From an uncultured Ruminococcus sp. (GTDB taxonomy: Bacteria > Bacillota > Clostridia > Oscillospirales > Acutalibacteraceae), in the NCBI GenBank assembly GCA_902796225.1, contig CADBOO010000059.1, positions 1 through 33,985 on the forward strand: a DNA stretch of 33,985 nucleotides, written 5' to 3'. Position 1 is the stretch's first letter. The number at the start of each line of letters is the position of its first letter. Of the stretch, positions 7,258-15,715 are shown piece after piece. The notes under the pieces are model-generated. The model was given only the letters and a program-made list of their open reading frames with translations. It searched no databases and had not been told where the DNA came from. The translations under genes were made by a program, and so were the position numbers.

Positions 7258-7286
7258 TTGCATTTTACAATGGTTTTTGTTATGAT
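7258..7286 (+). promoter_or_regulatory. Promoter of the aquaporin gene
   Basis: TTGCAT (7258-7263), 17 bases, TATGAT (7281-7286), 51 bases before the ATG. Confidence 0.7.
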
Positions 7287-7336
7287 GATACTGTAACAGT
7301 AGTTACTATCCAAATAAAACAGAAGGAGAGTAAAAA

Positions 7337-8005
7337 ATGCAATTAGTCAAAAAATTCTGTGCTGAATTCATCGGCACCTTTGTGCTGGTACTGATCGCCT
7401 GCGGCGTTGCAACCGTTCTCGGCTGCTCCAACGAGCCGAATACCGCTTATGCGCTGACAGCGATCGCTTTCGGTCTGGTTATCGTCGCGATGGCGTATTC
7501 CATCGGTAACGTTTCCGGCTGCCACATCAACCCCGCGGTATCCCTCGGCGTGCTGATCAACGGCGGAATGACCATTACGGAATTCATCGTTTACATCATC
7601 GCTCAGTTTGCGGGCGCTACTGCAGGCGCAGCTGTTCTCGGCGGTCTGGTCGGCTTTGACAAGAGCCTCGGCACCAACGGCCTGTTCGACGGCAGCACCG
7701 TCAAATCCCTGATCGTGGAATGCATCCTGACCTTCATCTTCGTTCTGGTCATCCTGAGCGTTACCTCGAAGAAGAAATTCGAGAAGTTCGCCGGTCTGAT
7801 CATCGGCTTCACCCTGACGCTGGTCCACATCTTCGGCATCTACTTCACCGGCACCTCCGTCAACCCCGCGCGTTCCTTCGGACCCGCGATCTTCAAGGGC
7901 GGCGATGCACTGAGCGCACTGTGGGTCTTCATCGTAGGCCCGCTGGTCGGCGCCGCGATCGCAGCGATCGTCTATCGCTTCCTCATCAAAGCCGACGAGG
8001 ATTAA
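7337..8005 (+). CDS. Aquaporin (water channel, AqpZ-like)
   Basis: A 222-residue MIP-family channel with six predicted helices and both NPA boxes: HINPAVSLG in the first half and SVNPARSFGPA in the second. The selectivity filter appears water-type: a His in LVHIFGIYF, the small residue in FTGTS and the Arg of NPAR. The residue after NPAR is Ser, not the Asp usual in glycerol facilitators. The start follows agaaggagag. It has its own promoter and ends at a strong terminator, so it forms a single-gene unit for osmotic water flow in the cytoplasmic membrane. Confidence 0.92.
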   Translation: MQLVKKFCAEFIGTFVLVLIACGVATVLGCSNEPNTAYALTAIAFGLVIVAMAYSIGNVSGCHINPAVSLGVLINGGMTITEFIVYIIAQFAGATAGAAVLGGLVGFDKSLGTNGLFDGSTVKSLIVECILTFIFVLVILSVTSKKKFEKFAGLIIGFTLTLVHIFGIYFTGTSVNPARSFGPAIFKGGDALSALWVFIVGPLVGAAIAAIVYRFLIKADED

Positions 8006-8072
8006 GCGGCGTGATGCTGCGGCAGGTCTTCTGCAGCGGCAGACTCGCATGCAATACGTAACCGATAAAATC

Positions 8073-8104
8073 AGCCGGACTGTTTTTCGCAGTCCGGCTT
8101 TTTT
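8073..8104. terminator. Bidirectional terminator between aquaporin and VanZ genes
   Basis: Perfect 10-bp stem agccggactg / cagtccggct followed by T on the plus strand. It separates two convergent genes. Confidence 0.88.
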
Positions 8105-8650
8105 CTACGCTTTATTCTTGTTTTTGTGCTTTTCCCTGAGCTGTATCCACAGCAGCGACAGCGGGTAAGCGCACGCTCCAAACGCCGTGCCGAGCGAGTT
8201 GCAGATCACATCATCCGTCTGTGTCATCCCCACGAGCATGAAATGCTGCGCCAGCTCAATTCCCGCTGACAGGCATCCGCCGATCAGAACGCTCAGCAAG
8301 ATCCTGCGGAGGGGAGATCCCGTGAACAGGTGGGGCAGCATCATCCCGAGCGGAACGAAAAGAAAGATATTCATGACCGCCGCACGATACAGCTCCGGAT
8401 TCTGCGGTCCCAACGTCAGCGTGGAAAAAGGTCTGATCTCGTGCGAGATCGGTCCCTTTCCGCGTGAAAACAACGTAAAATACAATATCACCGCCGCATA
8501 TAAGACGGCGATCACCGCACCGATGATCTTCATTTTCTTCCAAAGCAGCGCGCCGAATACCGACCACACGAGGATCAAGCCCAGAAACATCGCGGCAGCG
8601 GCAAACAAATCCATATAGTAGATCCCGTTATAAAGCTGTTGAATCATCAT
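8105..8650 (-). CDS. VanZ-like membrane protein
   Basis: A 181-residue integral membrane protein with about five hydrophobic segments. The VanZ-family signature is seen in LYFTLFSRG, NIFLFVPLGMMLP and the SAGIELAQHF...TQTDDVICNSLGTAFG block. VanZ raises teicoplanin resistance in enterococci, but most chromosomal homologues have no known role. I chose the ATG at 8650 because tgaggt precedes it; a longer reading frame would need a TTG at 8719 with no ribosome binding site. It stands alone, convergent with the aquaporin gene. Confidence 0.8.
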   Translation of the reverse strand: MMIQQLYNGIYYMDLFAAAAMFLGLILVWSVFGALLWKKMKIIGAVIAVLYAAVILYFTLFSRGKGPISHEIRPFSTLTLGPQNPELYRAAVMNIFLFVPLGMMLPHLFTGSPLRRILLSVLIGGCLSAGIELAQHFMLVGMTQTDDVICNSLGTAFGACAYPLSLLWIQLREKHKNKNKA

Positions 8651-8755
8651 ATACCTCAAACCGTTTTGCATCCAGTCACACGAGGGCGTCGTCGGCTTCT
8701 GATCAAATACGAAGTGCAAATCATTGACGCGCCCGTCGTGACACGATACGATTTC

Positions 8756-8786
8756 AGGGCTATCGCACGCAGCGCGACAGCCCTGT
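8756..8786. other. Stem-loop between alanine dehydrogenase and VanZ genes
   Basis: An imperfect inverted repeat (cagggctatcgcac / gcgacagccctg) lies after the alanine dehydrogenase stop. It lacks a T run on the minus strand, so it is at best a weak terminator. Confidence 0.4.
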
Positions 8787-8803
8787 TTCTAATAATACCT
8801 GTT

Positions 8804-9916
8804 TTACACTAGGGAATCAAGCGCCGTCCACTCGCGGCCGTGTGCCTGAGCAACATTCTCGTTGGTGATCCTGCCCAGATAGCAGTTCACGCCGGAAGCA
8901 ATGACTTCACTCTTTTTGCAGGCTTCCTCAAGTCCGTTTGCGGCGATCTGCAGACCGTAGCGCAGGGTCGCATTGGTCAGCGCGATGGTGCTGGTTCTCG
9001 GGACCGCTCCCGGCATATTGCCGACGCAGTAATGTACCACGCCGTCTTCGATATAGACGGGATCGTCATGGGTGGTGACATGGCTGGTCTCGCCGCAGCC
9101 GCCCTGATCGATTGCGACGTCTACGAATACCGCGCCGTTTTTCATCTCGGGCAGATATTTTTTCTTGAACAGCTTCGGAGTGGAAGCGCCGGGGATCAGC
9201 ACAGAGCCGATGACGAGGTCGGCGTCTTTGAGAACGCGCTCGATATTGCTGTCCGTGCTGACAAGAGTCTGGATATGCGCGCCGAAGAGATTGTCCAGCT
9301 CTTCCAGACGCTTGAGGTTGATGTCGAGGATGGTGACGTTCGCGCCCATGCCGACAGCGATCTTGCACGCGTTCAGTCCGACGGTACCGCCGCCGAGGAT
9401 GACGACGTTCGCCTTGGGCGTACCGGGAACGCCGGCGAGCAGAATGCCTTCGCCGCCGAAGCGCTTCTCCAGATACTTTGCGCCTTCCTGGATCGACAGA
9501 CGGCCCGCGATCTGGGACATCGGCGCAAGCAGCGGCAGCGAACGGTCGGTTTCCTGCAGCGTCTCATACGCGACCGCCTTGACCTTACCGTTCAGCAGCG
9601 CGTCCATCTGTTTTTCGTCCGCCGCAAGGTGCAGATAGGTATACAGGATCAGACCCTCACGGAAATAGCCGTATTCCTCCTCAAGCGGTTCCTTGACCTT
9701 GACCATCATATCGACGAGATTCCAGACGTCCGCCGCGTTGTCGATCAGCGATGCGCCCGCATTGACGTATTCGGTGTCCGCAAAGCCGGAACCGACGCCC
9801 GCGCCTTTTTCGATGTAGACATGGTGACCCGCCGCGACATATGCCGCAACATTATCCGGAGTCATGCCCACGCGGAACTCATTGTTTTTGATTTCTTTAA
9901 CGCAACCGATTTTCAT
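8804..9916 (-). CDS. ald: Alanine dehydrogenase
   Basis: A 370-residue enzyme that interconverts L-alanine and pyruvate plus ammonia with NAD. The length and residue numbering fit the family: R15 in FRVGM, K75 in VKVKEP and H96 in TYLHLAADE match the known substrate residues. The Rossmann motif is GGGTVGLNACKIAVGMGAN with an acidic residue ending the next strand (LDIN). MPGAVPRTST near the C-terminus is typical. The start follows aaaggcagg with a spacing of about ten bases. Alanine dehydrogenase often serves alanine catabolism, including during sporulation and spore germination; the nearby sigG gene is suggestive only. Confidence 0.96.
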   Translation of the reverse strand: MKIGCVKEIKNNEFRVGMTPDNVAAYVAAGHHVYIEKGAGVGSGFADTEYVNAGASLIDNAADVWNLVDMMVKVKEPLEEEYGYFREGLILYTYLHLAADEKQMDALLNGKVKAVAYETLQETDRSLPLLAPMSQIAGRLSIQEGAKYLEKRFGGEGILLAGVPGTPKANVVILGGGTVGLNACKIAVGMGANVTILDINLKRLEELDNLFGAHIQTLVSTDSNIERVLKDADLVIGSVLIPGASTPKLFKKKYLPEMKNGAVFVDVAIDQGGCGETSHVTTHDDPVYIEDGVVHYCVGNMPGAVPRTSTIALTNATLRYGLQIAANGLEEACKKSEVIASGVNCYLGRITNENVAQAHGREWTALDSLV

Positions 9917-9936
9917 AACGATACCTGCCTTTCAAA

Positions 9937-9964
9937 AGTGTACTCTCATATAGTAAAGTTGCAA
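9937..9964 (-). promoter_or_regulatory. Possible promoter of ald
   Basis: On the minus strand TTGCAA (9959-9964) and TACACT (9937-9942) are 16 bases apart, 20 bases upstream of the ATG. The leader would be short; the region further upstream is AT-rich and could hold an alternative. Confidence 0.45.
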
Positions 9965-10033
9965 CGCTCTATAACATTACACGACTATAATAACGAATCA
10001 ACAGACTTTTAATTTTCTGAATTAGAATAATAA

Positions 10034-10071
10034 TCAGGAAAATGCACAGATTCGGTGAAAAATCTGTGCAT
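10034..10071 (-). terminator. Terminator after sigG
   Basis: Perfect 11-bp stem atgcacagatt / aatctgtgcat, followed on the minus strand by ttttcc. Confidence 0.85.
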
Positions 10072-10089
10072 CGGTTTCGATTCTGTTTG

Positions 10090-10872
10090 TTACAGCTCGC
10101 GCTTGATACTGTCGATCGCGCCCTTTTCGATCCGGCTGACTTGAGCTTGAGAAATCCCGATTTCTTCGGCGACCTCCATCTGTGTCTTGCCGCAGAAATA
10201 CCGCAGGTGCAGGATCTTCTTCTCGCGGTCGGAGAGCTTTCTCAGCGCCTCCTTGAAAGCGATCTCCTCCAGCCAGTCGCGGTCGTCGGACTTGTCGCCG
10301 ACCTGATCCATCACATAGATGGTATCCGCGCCGTCGCTGAATACCGGCTCATAGAGTGATACCGGCTCCACGATCGCCTCGAGCGCCAGCACGACGTTCT
10401 CTTTGTCTGTGCCGAGCCGCGCGGCGATCTCCTCCACGGTCGGCTCGCGTCCGAGGCTGTTCGTCAGCTCTTCCTTGACCTGCATCGCGTGATAGGCGGT
10501 GTCCCGCATGGAGCGTGACACATGAACTGCTCCCATATCCCTGAGATGTCGCCGGATCTCGCCCATCACCATCGGAACGCCGTAGGTGGAAAACCGCACG
10601 TCCAGCGACGGATCGAAGTTGTCGATCGCCTTGATCAGCCCGACCACCCCGACCTGGAAGAGATCGTCCATGTTCTCGCCGCGTCCGGAAAAGCGTTGGA
10701 TCACGCTCAGCACCAGCCGCAGATTGCCGTTGATCATCTCTTCACGCGCCTGCTTGCGCTGTGACGGCGAACCGCTGTGCATTTTTGTGAACAGCTCCCG
10801 CTTCTGCGCTTCGGTCAGCACAGCGAGCTTTGCGGTATTCACCCCGCAGATCTCGACTTTGTTATACTGCAA
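10090..10872 (-). CDS. sigG: Forespore sigma factor SigG
   Basis: A 260-residue sigma-70 family factor that directs late gene expression in the forespore. The N-terminal tag NKVEICGVNTAKLAVL is diagnostic of SigG. Region 2 contains NGNLRLVLSVIQRF and DDLFQVG...FDPSLDVRFSTYGVPMVMGEIRR. Region 3 is VSRSMRDTAY, and region 4 ends with GKTQMEVAEEIGISQAQVSRIEKGA. I place the start at the TTG at 10872, six bases after gggggag, which gives the same length as the Bacillus protein. spoIIGA and sigE, often next to sigG, are not in the window. Upstream, aatacta preceded 18 bases earlier by tgtatg loosely resembles a sigma-F/G promoter. Confidence 0.95.
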   Translation of the reverse strand: MQYNKVEICGVNTAKLAVLTEAQKRELFTKMHSGSPSQRKQAREEMINGNLRLVLSVIQRFSGRGENMDDLFQVGVVGLIKAIDNFDPSLDVRFSTYGVPMVMGEIRRHLRDMGAVHVSRSMRDTAYHAMQVKEELTNSLGREPTVEEIAARLGTDKENVVLALEAIVEPVSLYEPVFSDGADTIYVMDQVGDKSDDRDWLEEIAFKEALRKLSDREKKILHLRYFCGKTQMEVAEEIGISQAQVSRIEKGAIDSIKREL

Positions 10873-10886
10873 AAAACTCCCCCCGA

Positions 10887-10908
10887 TCAATACTGTAACT
10901 AGTATTGA
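10887..10908. promoter_or_regulatory. Perfect inverted repeat upstream of sigG
   Basis: tcaatact-gtaact-agtattga, eight-base arms, lies between the sigG ribosome binding site and its probable promoter. It could be an operator or an mRNA hairpin limiting sigG translation. Confidence 0.55.
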
Positions 10909-10945
10909 CCCGCGCGGGCGGTTTCATACAGAAAACAACTCTCAC

Positions 10946-10975
10946 TTGTCAAGCGCGCACATGCTGTGGTATACT
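10946..10975 (+). promoter_or_regulatory. Promoter of the SNF2 gene
   Basis: TTGTCA (10946-10951), 18-base spacer, TATACT (10970-10975) with an upstream tg. The GTG start is 31 bases further on. Confidence 0.7.
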
Positions 10976-11006
10976 CAATGTATCATTCAGATAAGGGTGT
11001 GATCAT

Positions 11007-13157
11007 GTGGCACGCAGTTACTCTTCTTCCGAGGTCAGGTCATTCCGGCGCAAGTATCAGGAGCTGTACGCAAAGTTCCGTCAGCTGGACGGTCTTGTAC
11101 AGCGCAGCCGTTCCGAGATCCAATCAGCCGCATCCAAAATCGCTGCCTCCGGCTCTGCAAAGCTGCTGGCGACCATTCCCGCCGACGAGTTGACACGACA
11201 CAAAAAAGGCGTCCGCGTCAAGTCGCTTCATGACGCCGGCTTCCACACGATCCTCGATATTCTCAACGCGAGTCCGTTCCAAATCTCCGCGATCAACGGG
11301 ATCAGTCCCGAAGGCGCACGAGAGATCAAAACAATCGCTGCTCAGATCGCCGACACGGCGCAGAAAGGCGCAAAGATCCGCCTGAGCGCGGACGAAAAAA
11401 CGCCCGCGTCGACCGCGCTGGTGACGGAGCTGTGCAAATACAAAAAGCTTATGCCCGCGGTCAATGCCGCCGCGCAATTCCGGCAGTATTATGACAGTGC
11501 GCTGACCCGTGCGCTCGAAGCGTCAAAGCCCGCGTCGGGCGGCATTCGATGGATGTTTGCCTCCGCGGCGAAAAAAGCGGATGCAGACGCAGCGTGCGCC
11601 GAATTGTCACAGATCCTGTCCGACGCAAATCTTCAGCCGGTCAACGAAGCCATCGACGGCGTGATGCGCCGATTCGGTTATACTTCGGCAAACGAAGCGT
11701 GGGCGGATTTTTTGAACGACAGCATCTCTTATGTCAAACTGCTCGAGACCATCCAGCCGGACAGGGTAGGAACAGGCGACGGGATGTACGGACTTCCCGA
11801 AGATCTTGCAGAATCGGTCGCCGCTGTCGATCTCGATCTCACCGGCCTCAAGTGCAGTCTGCGCCGCTATCAGGAATGGGGCGTCAAATACACCGTTGCC
11901 CAGGGTCGCATCCTGCTGGGCGACGAGATGGGCTTGGGCAAGACCGTGCAGGCGATCGCCGCCATGGTTCACCTCAGAAATCAGGGCGCAAACCACTTTG
12001 TCGTCGTCTGTCCGGCGTCGGTGCTGACCAATTGGTGCCGCGAGATCGCAAAGCACAGCGATCTTGATGTAATCAAGGTACATGGCAGCAATAAGGAAGC
12101 CGCGCTGATGCAATGGAAGACACAGGGCGGCGTGGCGGTGACCACCTTTGAAACGACCGCGGCTTTTACCCTCGGCGAACGGTTCCGGCTGCCGATGCTG
12201 ACCGTGGACGAGGCGCATTATATCAAAAACCCCTCCGCACAGCGGACCGTCAATGTCAAGCGGCTGTGCGAACACGCCGATAGGCTGCTGTTCATGACCG
12301 GTACCGCGCTGGAAAACCGGGTCGAAGAGATGGCGACGCTGATCAACATCCTGAATCCCGCCGTTGCGAATAAGATCAAGCCAATGCTGTCGCTGTCATC
12401 CGCGCCGCAGTTCCGCGAGGCAGTCGCGCCGGTGTATTACCGCCGCAAGCGTGAGGACGTGCTGACCGAACTGCCCGAGCTGATCGAAAGCTGCGAGTGG
12501 TGCGATCTGCTCCCGAAGGAAAAGACGATCTATCGGGAAGCGATCGAAGAGCAGAACTTTATGGCGGCGCGCAGAGTGTCGTGGAATGTCGATGACCCCG
12601 CGGATTCCTCCAAGGCGCGCAGACTTTGTGAGATCGTGGAGGATGCAAAGGCGCAGGATCGCAAGGTGCTGATCTTCTCCTTCTTTCTCGATACCGTTTC
12701 AAAGATCGCGGCGATGCTCGGCGAGGCGTGTATGGAGCCTATCACGGGATCGGTCAGTCCCGCCCGCAGACAGGAGATCATCGACGAATTCGCTCAAGCG
12801 CCCGCGGGATCGGCGCTGGCGGCGCAGATCCAGTCCGGCGGCACCGGGCTGAATATCCAGAGCGCATCGGTGGTCATCATGTGCGAACCCCAGCTGAAGC
12901 CCTCGATCGAGAATCAAGCGATCTCCCGCGCGTACCGAATGGGTCAGGCGCGATCGGTGCTGGTCTACCGACTGCTGTGCGACGACACCATCGACGAAAG
13001 GATCATGGAGATCCTGAAGAAAAAGCAGAAAGAATTCGACGCCTTTGCCGATGAATCCAAGGCGGCAGAAGACACCTTTGAACTGGACAAGGCGACGATA
13101 TCCGATATCATGCGCGCAGAAAAGCAGGCACAGCAAGCCTCCTCTGCCGCAGAATAA
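11007..13157 (+). CDS. SNF2-family DEAH helicase/ATPase
   Basis: A 716-residue superfamily 2 DNA translocase. Motif I is DEMGLGKT (306-313), motif II DEAH (401-404), motif III TGTALENR (431-438). The C-terminal RecA-like half shows LIFSFF, GSVSPARRQEIIDEF, GGTGLNIQSA and the arginine motif NQAISRAYRMGQ. The first ~280 residues are family-specific: residues about 70-115 look like a helix-hairpin-helix (LHDAGFHTILDILNASPFQISAINGISPEGAREI). The start is GTG at 11007, preceded by aaggg. The gene has its own promoter and no partner genes, so it seems to be a housekeeping-type SNF2 rather than part of a defence operon; its target is unknown. Confidence 0.92.
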   Translation: MARSYSSSEVRSFRRKYQELYAKFRQLDGLVQRSRSEIQSAASKIAASGSAKLLATIPADELTRHKKGVRVKSLHDAGFHTILDILNASPFQISAINGISPEGAREIKTIAAQIADTAQKGAKIRLSADEKTPASTALVTELCKYKKLMPAVNAAAQFRQYYDSALTRALEASKPASGGIRWMFASAAKKADADAACAELSQILSDANLQPVNEAIDGVMRRFGYTSANEAWADFLNDSISYVKLLETIQPDRVGTGDGMYGLPEDLAESVAAVDLDLTGLKCSLRRYQEWGVKYTVAQGRILLGDEMGLGKTVQAIAAMVHLRNQGANHFVVVCPASVLTNWCREIAKHSDLDVIKVHGSNKEAALMQWKTQGGVAVTTFETTAAFTLGERFRLPMLTVDEAHYIKNPSAQRTVNVKRLCEHADRLLFMTGTALENRVEEMATLINILNPAVANKIKPMLSLSSAPQFREAVAPVYYRRKREDVLTELPELIESCEWCDLLPKEKTIYREAIEEQNFMAARRVSWNVDDPADSSKARRLCEIVEDAKAQDRKVLIFSFFLDTVSKIAAMLGEACMEPITGSVSPARRQEIIDEFAQAPAGSALAAQIQSGGTGLNIQSASVVIMCEPQLKPSIENQAISRAYRMGQARSVLVYRLLCDDTIDERIMEILKKKQKEFDAFADESKAAEDTFELDKATISDIMRAEKQAQQASSAAE

Positions 13158-13170
13158 AACCGATCATATG

Positions 13171-13206
13171 CAAAAATCCCCTGCGGTAAGCATCACCGCA
13201 GGGGAT
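13171..13206. terminator. Bidirectional terminator between SNF2 and rmuC
   Basis: Perfect 13-bp stem aatcccctgcggt / accgcaggggatt between convergent genes; the T run is best on the minus strand. Confidence 0.88.
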
Positions 13207-13226
13207 TCTGTTATGCATCATCTTTG

Positions 13227-14438
13227 TTATTCTTCCTTCAGATCCTCAAACAGCGCGACAGGCGTACTCTGATTGCTCTGGACTGCCGACAGTTTGCGGC
13301 TGATCTGGCGGGAGCGCACGCCGACGAGCTTGTCCAGCTCTTTGTTAGCCTGATCGATGCGCTGCTGGGTCATGACAAGCACATCGTTGAATTTGTCGAA
13401 CTCCGCCTTGACCGAGCCGAGGATCTCCCAAACCTCTGCCGATCGCTTCTGGACGGCGAGGGTCTTGAAGCCCATCTGGATGGAATTGAGCAGCGCCGCC
13501 ATCGTGGACGGACCGGCGATGTTGACCTTGTAGTCGCGCTGCAGCAGTTCGACCAAGCCGCGGTTGACGACCTCGCTGTACAGTCCCTCGAACGGCAGGA
13601 ACATGATGGCGAACTCGGTGGTATCGGGCGGGCTGATATACTTATCGCGGATGTCCTTCGCCTCGCGGCGGACGGTGTTTATCAGGTTTTTGGCGGCGGC
13701 GTCGACAGCTTCTTTGCTGCCGCTGTCATACGCGTCGCGCAGGGCGGCATAGGAGTCGCCCGGGAATTTGGAATCGATCGGCAGCCAGATGAAGCCATCG
13801 TCGCGCGCGGGCAGCTTGATCGCGAATTCTACGACCTCGCGCGAGCCTTTCTTGGTGCAGACGTTGGTTTCGTACTGTTCGGGGCTGAGGATCTCTTCGA
13901 GAATGCTGCCCAGCTGGATCTCGCCGACGATACCGCGGGTCTTGACGTTCGACAGCACCTTCTTGAGGTCGCCGACGCCCACCGCGAGCGACTGCATCTC
14001 GCCCAGACCCTTATAGACCTGTTCGAGGCGTTCGTTGACCAGCGAAAAACTGCGGTTCATCTTTTCCTCCAGCGTTTTCTGGAGCTTTTCGTCGACTGTG
14101 GTGCGCATCTCGGCAAGCTGTTTGTTGTTGTCCTCGCGGATATCCGAGAGCCTCTGCTCCATGGTGCGGCGGATGTTATCCAGCTTTTGCTCGTTCTCAA
14201 GCGAAAAGGTTTTCAGCCGTTCCTCCATATGGGTGAGCTTCTCGCTTTGGGACGCAGAGATCATCTCGCCCATATTTTTGACCGAGCTTTGGTTGGCGGC
14301 GACGATCTCCGTGCGCAGACGACTCAGCTCTTCATCGTTATTATTTTTCTTCTTCGGAATTATAATGATCCCGATGATCCCGACAGCGATCGCGGCGATC
14401 AGCAGGATAAGCAGCAGGATGAATTGATACAGTTCCAT
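13227..14438 (-). CDS. rmuC: RmuC-family protein
   Basis: A 403-residue protein. Residues 2-28 form a membrane helix, residues 40-170 a long coiled coil rich in Glu, Arg and Lys, and residues 180-390 the RmuC domain with the motifs RGIVGEIQLGSILEEIL, KLPARDDGFIWLPIDSKFPGDSY, YISPPDTTEFAIMFLPFEGLYSEV and GPSTMAALLNSIQMGFKTL. RmuC proteins limit DNA inversion and rearrangement in E. coli; the domain is thought to be nuclease-like. The ATG at 14438 is preceded by aagaggtg; an earlier in-frame start lies inside the promoter. Confidence 0.93.
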   Translation of the reverse strand: MELYQFILLLILLIAAIAVGIIGIIIIPKKKNNNDEELSRLRTEIVAANQSSVKNMGEMISASQSEKLTHMEERLKTFSLENEQKLDNIRRTMEQRLSDIREDNNKQLAEMRTTVDEKLQKTLEEKMNRSFSLVNERLEQVYKGLGEMQSLAVGVGDLKKVLSNVKTRGIVGEIQLGSILEEILSPEQYETNVCTKKGSREVVEFAIKLPARDDGFIWLPIDSKFPGDSYAALRDAYDSGSKEAVDAAAKNLINTVRREAKDIRDKYISPPDTTEFAIMFLPFEGLYSEVVNRGLVELLQRDYKVNIAGPSTMAALLNSIQMGFKTLAVQKRSAEVWEILGSVKAEFDKFNDVLVMTQQRIDQANKELDKLVGVRSRQISRKLSAVQSNQSTPVALFEDLKEE

Positions 14439-14459
14439 AATGCACCTCTTTTCGGGATC

Positions 14460-14488
14460 ATTATACACCCTGCGCGCACGATTGTCAA
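14460..14488 (-). promoter_or_regulatory. Consensus promoter of rmuC
   Basis: On the minus strand TTGACA (14483-14488) and TATAAT (14460-14465), both perfect, are 17 bases apart. It sits immediately after the stop codon of the S1-domain gene, so rmuC can be transcribed on its own. Confidence 0.9.
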
Positions 14489-14489
14489 A

Positions 14490-15419
14490 CTATTGTTCTA
14501 GGAAGTCCGTGATGATGGTTTTTTCACAGTCTGCGGGCGAATAGACAAAGCGGTCGATGTGACCGCCTGTGATATAATACCGCGGCTGAGCCGGTATCGG
14601 CGGTTGGTCGAAGGTATCGATGATGATGAGCTTGATCTTCATGCGGCGGGGGATGATGCTCTTGATGTACACGCTCGCCGCCGTACCGACGCGAAGGTGA
14701 TCCCGCAGCTCTGCCAGACCCGCCAGATTCGGCGTCAGCTCGACAAACGCACCGTAATTCTCGATAGATCGGATCACGCCCGCTACGGTCTCGCCGACCG
14801 AAAAGTCTGCGGCGTTTTCCTCCCAAGTGCCGAGCAGTTCTTTGTGACTGAGGGTGATCCGCGTTCCGACGCGGGACTTGATCACCGCCGTGATGTCCTG
14901 ACCGACGACAAAGCGTTCGTCCGGATGCTCGATGCGCGACACGGAGATGGTGTCGATCGGCATGAGCGCGACGACCCCGCAGCCGATATCGCAGAACGCC
15001 CCGAACGGCTCCAGGTGGGTCACCCTTGCTTTGATGACGTCGCCCGCATGCAGGGTGTTTACATACTCCTCGATACACCGACGCTGGGCTTTTGCGCGCG
15101 AGAGGATCGCCAGCTCCCGCCCGGCGGCGTCCGTGACAATGTCGCTGACGACAAAGCAGATCACCCGCCCGACGCGCGAGATCACCGCAATATCCCTGAC
15201 CGTCCCCTCGCGGATGCCGACCGCGCCTTCTTCGCGCGGGACGAATCCTCGCATACAGCCGAGGTCGACGATGAGATTATGCTCGCTGTCGCACATCACC
15301 GCCTTTGCCTCCAGAATCTCGCCGCGTTCCATCGCTTCTTTCAGCTTTTGCGGCGTACGGAGCATTTCGGGATTGTGAACGGTACAAAACCGTTTTCCCT
15401 CGGGGAGATAGGCTGTCAT
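14490..15419 (-). CDS. Triple S1-domain RNA-binding protein (ribosomal protein S1-like)
   Basis: A 309-residue protein with three S1-type OB folds, at about residues 29-110 (GEILEAKAV...LIVDLGCMRGFVP), 122-195 (GDVIKARVTHLEPFGAFCDIGCGVVALMP) and 205-270 (GETVAGVIRSIENYGAFVELTPNLAGLAEL). It is shorter than E. coli S1 and resembles the RpsA-like proteins of Clostridia, which bind mRNA or the ribosome. The start follows caggagg. A weak promoter (ttgcaa...tacagt) may lie at 15445-15475. Confidence 0.88.
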   Translation of the reverse strand: MTAYLPEGKRFCTVHNPEMLRTPQKLKEAMERGEILEAKAVMCDSEHNLIVDLGCMRGFVPREEGAVGIREGTVRDIAVISRVGRVICFVVSDIVTDAAGRELAILSRAKAQRRCIEEYVNTLHAGDVIKARVTHLEPFGAFCDIGCGVVALMPIDTISVSRIEHPDERFVVGQDITAVIKSRVGTRITLSHKELLGTWEENAADFSVGETVAGVIRSIENYGAFVELTPNLAGLAELRDHLRVGTAASVYIKSIIPRRMKIKLIIIDTFDQPPIPAQPRYYITGGHIDRFVYSPADCEKTIITDFLEQ

Positions 15420-15623
15420 TCTTTTTCCTCCTGAGCTTTTTTCACTGTATCAATCTATGAATATGAGTTGCAATATATGACAAATCCGTTGGAACTGCAC
15501 CCCCCGGCGTCCCGATCATGAGGATATCATCCCGTACGACGTGAAGGAGCTGAATGATTCTTGAGGGGAGCAGCGGTTTCGACCCGTCATTTGTGAAAAA
15601 TCCGTAAATCAATACATGGACTA
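15420..15623. other. Divergent intergenic region with no convincing gene
   Basis: About 200 bases between the S1-like gene and the cyclophilin promoter. A 64-codon minus-strand frame exists (15442-15636) but it needs a TTG start without a ribosome binding site. No terminator or known RNA motif was recognised. Confidence 0.5.
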
Positions 15624-15652
15624 TTGAAAATGGCAATAAAATGTATTACAAT
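15624..15652 (+). promoter_or_regulatory. Promoter of the cyclophilin gene
   Basis: TTGAAA (15624-15629), 17 bases, TACAAT (15647-15652), 63 bases before the ATG. Confidence 0.8.
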
Positions 15653-15715
15653 AGATGGGAAATCACAGTCGGCGGCACGGACTGCATCCGGCTGGGTAAA
15701 GGAAAGGAAATCAAT

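Noticed and set aside
11007-13157. SNF2 gene as part of a defence system
   Set aside because: No nuclease, methylase or other defence partner is adjacent; it has its own promoter and terminator.
15442-15636. 64-codon minus-strand frame upstream of the S1-like gene
   Set aside because: Needs a TTG start with no ribosome binding site and lies over the cyclophilin promoter; composition does not look like a protein.
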